This document shows positions 30,364 through 32,194 of a stretch of 32,194 nucleotides of DNA, one piece after another. A model generated the notes under the pieces. It had not been told where the DNA came from and did not search any database. It saw nothing but the letters and a program-made list of their open reading frames with translations. The stretch spans positions 1-32,194 of the forward strand of contig JAGCHA010000070.1 of NCBI GenBank assembly GCA_017649325.1. The letters run 5' to 3'. The translations under genes were made by a program, and so were the position numbers. Source of the stretch: Ruminococcus sp. (lineage in GTDB: Bacteria > Bacillota > Clostridia > Oscillospirales > Ruminococcaceae). Each line of letters begins with the position of its first letter. Position 1 is the first letter of the stretch.

Positions 30364-31428
30364 TCATATTCTTGCGTTCTCGCCGTAAAAAGCCTTTTTC
30401 TCGCGGTACATGAGCTCCTCTGCCTTCTTGACGGAGGCGTCCATATCTCCGCCGCTCTTGTTGCAGTCCGAAATACCGAACGAAACGTAATACCCATTCG
30501 CCCTGCATCGCTCGCGTATAATATCAATCGCCTCTTTCGCTTCGCTCTCGGATGCATCGAGTCTCACACCGAGGAATTCGTCGCCTCCAAGCCTGTAAGT
30601 ATGCTCGTCGCCGAAGAAGCCTCTCAGCTCCGAAGCCACGAATCTGAGCATAGTATCGCCCGCCTCGTGGCCCTTGGTATTATTGAGCTCATGCAGTCCG
30701 TTGATATCGGCATACACGCAGACAAGTCTTTCTCTGCACTGCTCGGGATAAAACTTCAGTCTCCTCTCGAAGCAGTTGCGGTTCTTGACCTCAGTAAGGA
30801 GGTCTGTCTCGCTGAGGTATTTTATACGATGATTGCGGTATATGGAAGTCGTTTTCATGCACATAAGAAGCGTGTTCGCAATTATGGCAAGCGCTGAGAA
30901 TGATAGCGTGTTCCAAACGTCTATATCAGCGAAGGTAGGTTCTTTCATAATCAATGAAAGCCGGCAGATAACGGCTCCCGTGATTATCGTCATAAGCATC
31001 AGACGAACAGGCCTTTCGATGAATACGAGCGGTATCGCCACAAGGAAGACCTCCGCAGAAACTGCGGGGTATTCGGGGTGGAGAAGCGAAAGCGTCACCG
31101 AGTAGACATTCAGCAGTATCATAAAAAGATAAATGAGCGCAAGTATCATTCTCGGATGTTTTTTCCCGAAGAAACGCACGCCCATATAGATAATTACCAT
31201 GGCCACAAATGAAAGCGTATAGCTGTAAGCATTAGTGTTGGCAAAGTTATCGGTGCGCACCTCCATTATCATCAGCAGAAGGAACATCACCATTCCCACG
31301 AATGACGCGAATCTGAGCAGATTCGTGTTCTCGCTGGTAATGTCCGCTCTGATAACTTCATACTGCTCACGGTCGAGCCCTGCATAGACAAGTATGTTCC
31401 TTAACCTCGAAAAAACCTTCTTTATCAT
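30364..31428 (-). CDS. Membrane-anchored GGDEF diguanylate cyclase
   Basis: A 354-residue protein with about six membrane helices (about 38-190, a MASE-like sensor of unknown ligand) and a cytoplasmic GGDEF domain. The motif Gly281-Gly282-Asp-Glu-Phe285 is intact, and DINGLHELNNTKGHEAGDTML holds the metal and substrate residues, so synthesis of cyclic di-GMP is likely. No RxxD inhibitory site precedes the motif, so product inhibition of the usual kind is not expected. The start is the ATG at 31426-31428, after GGGGGAG; an in-frame TTG at 31479 is also possible. It heads the operon with the dockerin protein, 31 bases away. Confidence 0.88.
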   Translation of the reverse strand: MIKKVFSRLRNILVYAGLDREQYEVIRADITSENTNLLRFASFVGMVMFLLLMIMEVRTDNFANTNAYSYTLSFVAMVIIYMGVRFFGKKHPRMILALIYLFMILLNVYSVTLSLLHPEYPAVSAEVFLVAIPLVFIERPVRLMLMTIITGAVICRLSLIMKEPTFADIDVWNTLSFSALAIIANTLLMCMKTTSIYRNHRIKYLSETDLLTEVKNRNCFERRLKFYPEQCRERLVCVYADINGLHELNNTKGHEAGDTMLRFVASELRGFFGDEHTYRLGGDEFLGVRLDASESEAKEAIDIIRERCRANGYYVSFGISDCNKSGGDMDASVKKAEELMYREKKAFYGENARI

Positions 31429-31498
31429 AAACTCCCCCAAATCGTTATTTTCGGCTATCATCAACATAAAATACGTCAATTCTTCAATAATTTATTTT

Positions 31499-31527
31499 AT
31501 TATATCACAATGATGCTGATAATGCAA
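31499..31527 (-). promoter_or_regulatory. Extended -10 promoter of the GGDEF-dockerin-YhfC operon
   Basis: On the minus strand TTGCAT (31522-31527), 17 bases, TATAAT (31499-31504) with TGA directly before it. It is nearly the same as the fba promoter. Confidence 0.7.
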
Positions 31528-31595
31528 GCAGAGGTTTATAATACCGCAATAATTGAAAAAAATCAGCCAAATCATTATTTTTTTGCAATAACCAC

Positions 31596-31624
31596 TTGAA
31601 ATAAATCATAATATAATGTATAAT
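31596..31624 (+). promoter_or_regulatory. Promoter for rnfC
   Basis: TTGAAA (31596-31601), 17 bases, TATAAT (31619-31624). The leader contains a GCTGTC / GACAGC hairpin (31635-31651) before the ribosome site AAGGAG (31671-31676). Confidence 0.75.
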
Positions 31625-31682
31625 AGAAATGTTCGCTGTCATTCGGACAGCATACTTATTTCTTATTTATAAGGAGCTAAAT

Positions 31683-32194
31683 ATGAAAAAACTGAACGGT
31701 ATCAAGCTAAATCACCGTAAGAACACGGAAAACAGCGCTACTGTCGAGCTTCCCGTTCCCGCAATGGTGAGGATACCCATGTCGATGCACATGGGGGCTC
31801 CGTGCACTCCCCTTGTCAAGGTCGGTGACGCAGTCAAGGTCGGACAGAAGATAGGTGAATGCGATGCGCCATTCAGCGTACCTGTACACTCAAGCGTTTC
31901 TGGCACGGTCAAGGCTCTGACCGATTACCGCAACGCCATGGGAATAGTGTGCAAGGCAGTTGAGATAGAGACAGACGGAAAACAAGAGGTCTCGAATGAA
32001 GTCAAGCCTCCCGTGGTCACAGACAAGGAGAGCTTCATCAAGGCTGTCCGTGAAAGCGGCTCATGCGGACTCGGAGGCGCGGGCTTCCCGACCCACATAA
32101 AGATGAATCCGAAGGCTGAGATAGACACTCTCATCATTAACGGCGCCGAGTGCGAACCCTACATAACCGCCGACTACCGCGAGATGATAGAGCA
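31683..32194 (+). CDS. rnfC: Electron transport complex subunit C, N-terminal part (gene runs off the right edge)
   Basis: The first 170 residues of RnfC, the peripheral subunit of the Rnf complex that binds NADH-linked FMN and iron-sulfur clusters and couples ferredoxin and NAD to ion transport at the membrane. Visible: VELPVPAMVRIPMSMHMGAP, the Gly-rich CGLGGAGFPTHIK and INGAECEPYITADYR, all typical of RnfC and of the related NuoF-type flavin sites. The ribosome site AAGGAG is six bases before the ATG. The other rnf genes would be expected downstream, outside the window. Confidence 0.93.
   Translation, partial: MKKLNGIKLNHRKNTENSATVELPVPAMVRIPMSMHMGAPCTPLVKVGDAVKVGQKIGECDAPFSVPVHSSVSGTVKALTDYRNAMGIVCKAVEIETDGKQEVSNEVKPPVVTDKESFIKAVRESGSCGLGGAGFPTHIKMNPKAEIDTLIINGAECEPYITADYREMIE

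Overview
The window looks like a chromosomal segment of a fibre-degrading, cellulosome-type Clostridia bacterium, most likely Ruminococcus or a close relative in the Oscillospiraceae. The reasons are a secreted protein ending in a type I dockerin (29136-30332), a glycogen synthase of the bacterial GlgA type, clostridial single-chain PurL, an Rnf complex gene, AGGAGG-type ribosome sites, and many sigma-A promoters with 17-base spacers. Genus-level assignment is inference. I see no rRNA, tRNA, CRISPR array, insertion sequence or phage gene. Most of the window is ordinary core genome with a few accessory patches.

Layout. Left edge: the start of a class II fructose-bisphosphate aldolase (minus). 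731-3962 (plus): four tandem paralogous single-pass membrane proteins with a pilin-like helix and, in two of them, a cytoplasmic zinc ribbon; this is the most unusual block. 3999-9497 (minus): pcrA, pyk and two related multi-pass membrane proteins, apparently one operon, with pcrA interrupted by an in-frame TAA. 9810-12947 (plus): glgA, a flavodoxin-like reductase, a HAD phosphatase and a small unknown protein. 13010-14995 (minus): a zinc-ribbon/PASTA kinase homologue that has lost its catalytic residues. 15172-19270 (minus): two M42 aminopeptidases, a GNAT acetyltransferase and a methionine gamma-lyase family enzyme, with start/stop overlaps between the first three genes. 19484-20964 (plus): an ECF sigma factor and its probable membrane anti-sigma partner. 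21012-26097 (minus): mtaB and purL. 26378-27003 (plus): a histidine-less HPr and a DUF378 protein. 27127-28218 (minus): the rpsF-ssb-rpsR operon with a structured leader. 28354-31428 (minus): a GGDEF protein, the dockerin protein and a YhfC-type intramembrane protease. Right edge: the start of rnfC (plus).

How the genes fit together. Central carbon metabolism is well represented (aldolase, pyruvate kinase, glycogen synthase, HPr-like protein, Rnf). A second theme is envelope sensing and secretion: the pilin-like membrane proteins, the PASTA pseudokinase, the ECF sigma/anti-sigma pair and the GGDEF-dockerin-protease operon all put a cytoplasmic module on one side of the membrane and an extracellular module on the other. 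The best candidates for something undescribed are the four-gene pilin-like cluster, the Cys-to-noncatalytic decay seen in its first member, the pseudokinase, the Ala-for-His HPr with an overlapping upstream mini-ORF, and a near-identical promoter shared by the aldolase and the GGDEF operon.
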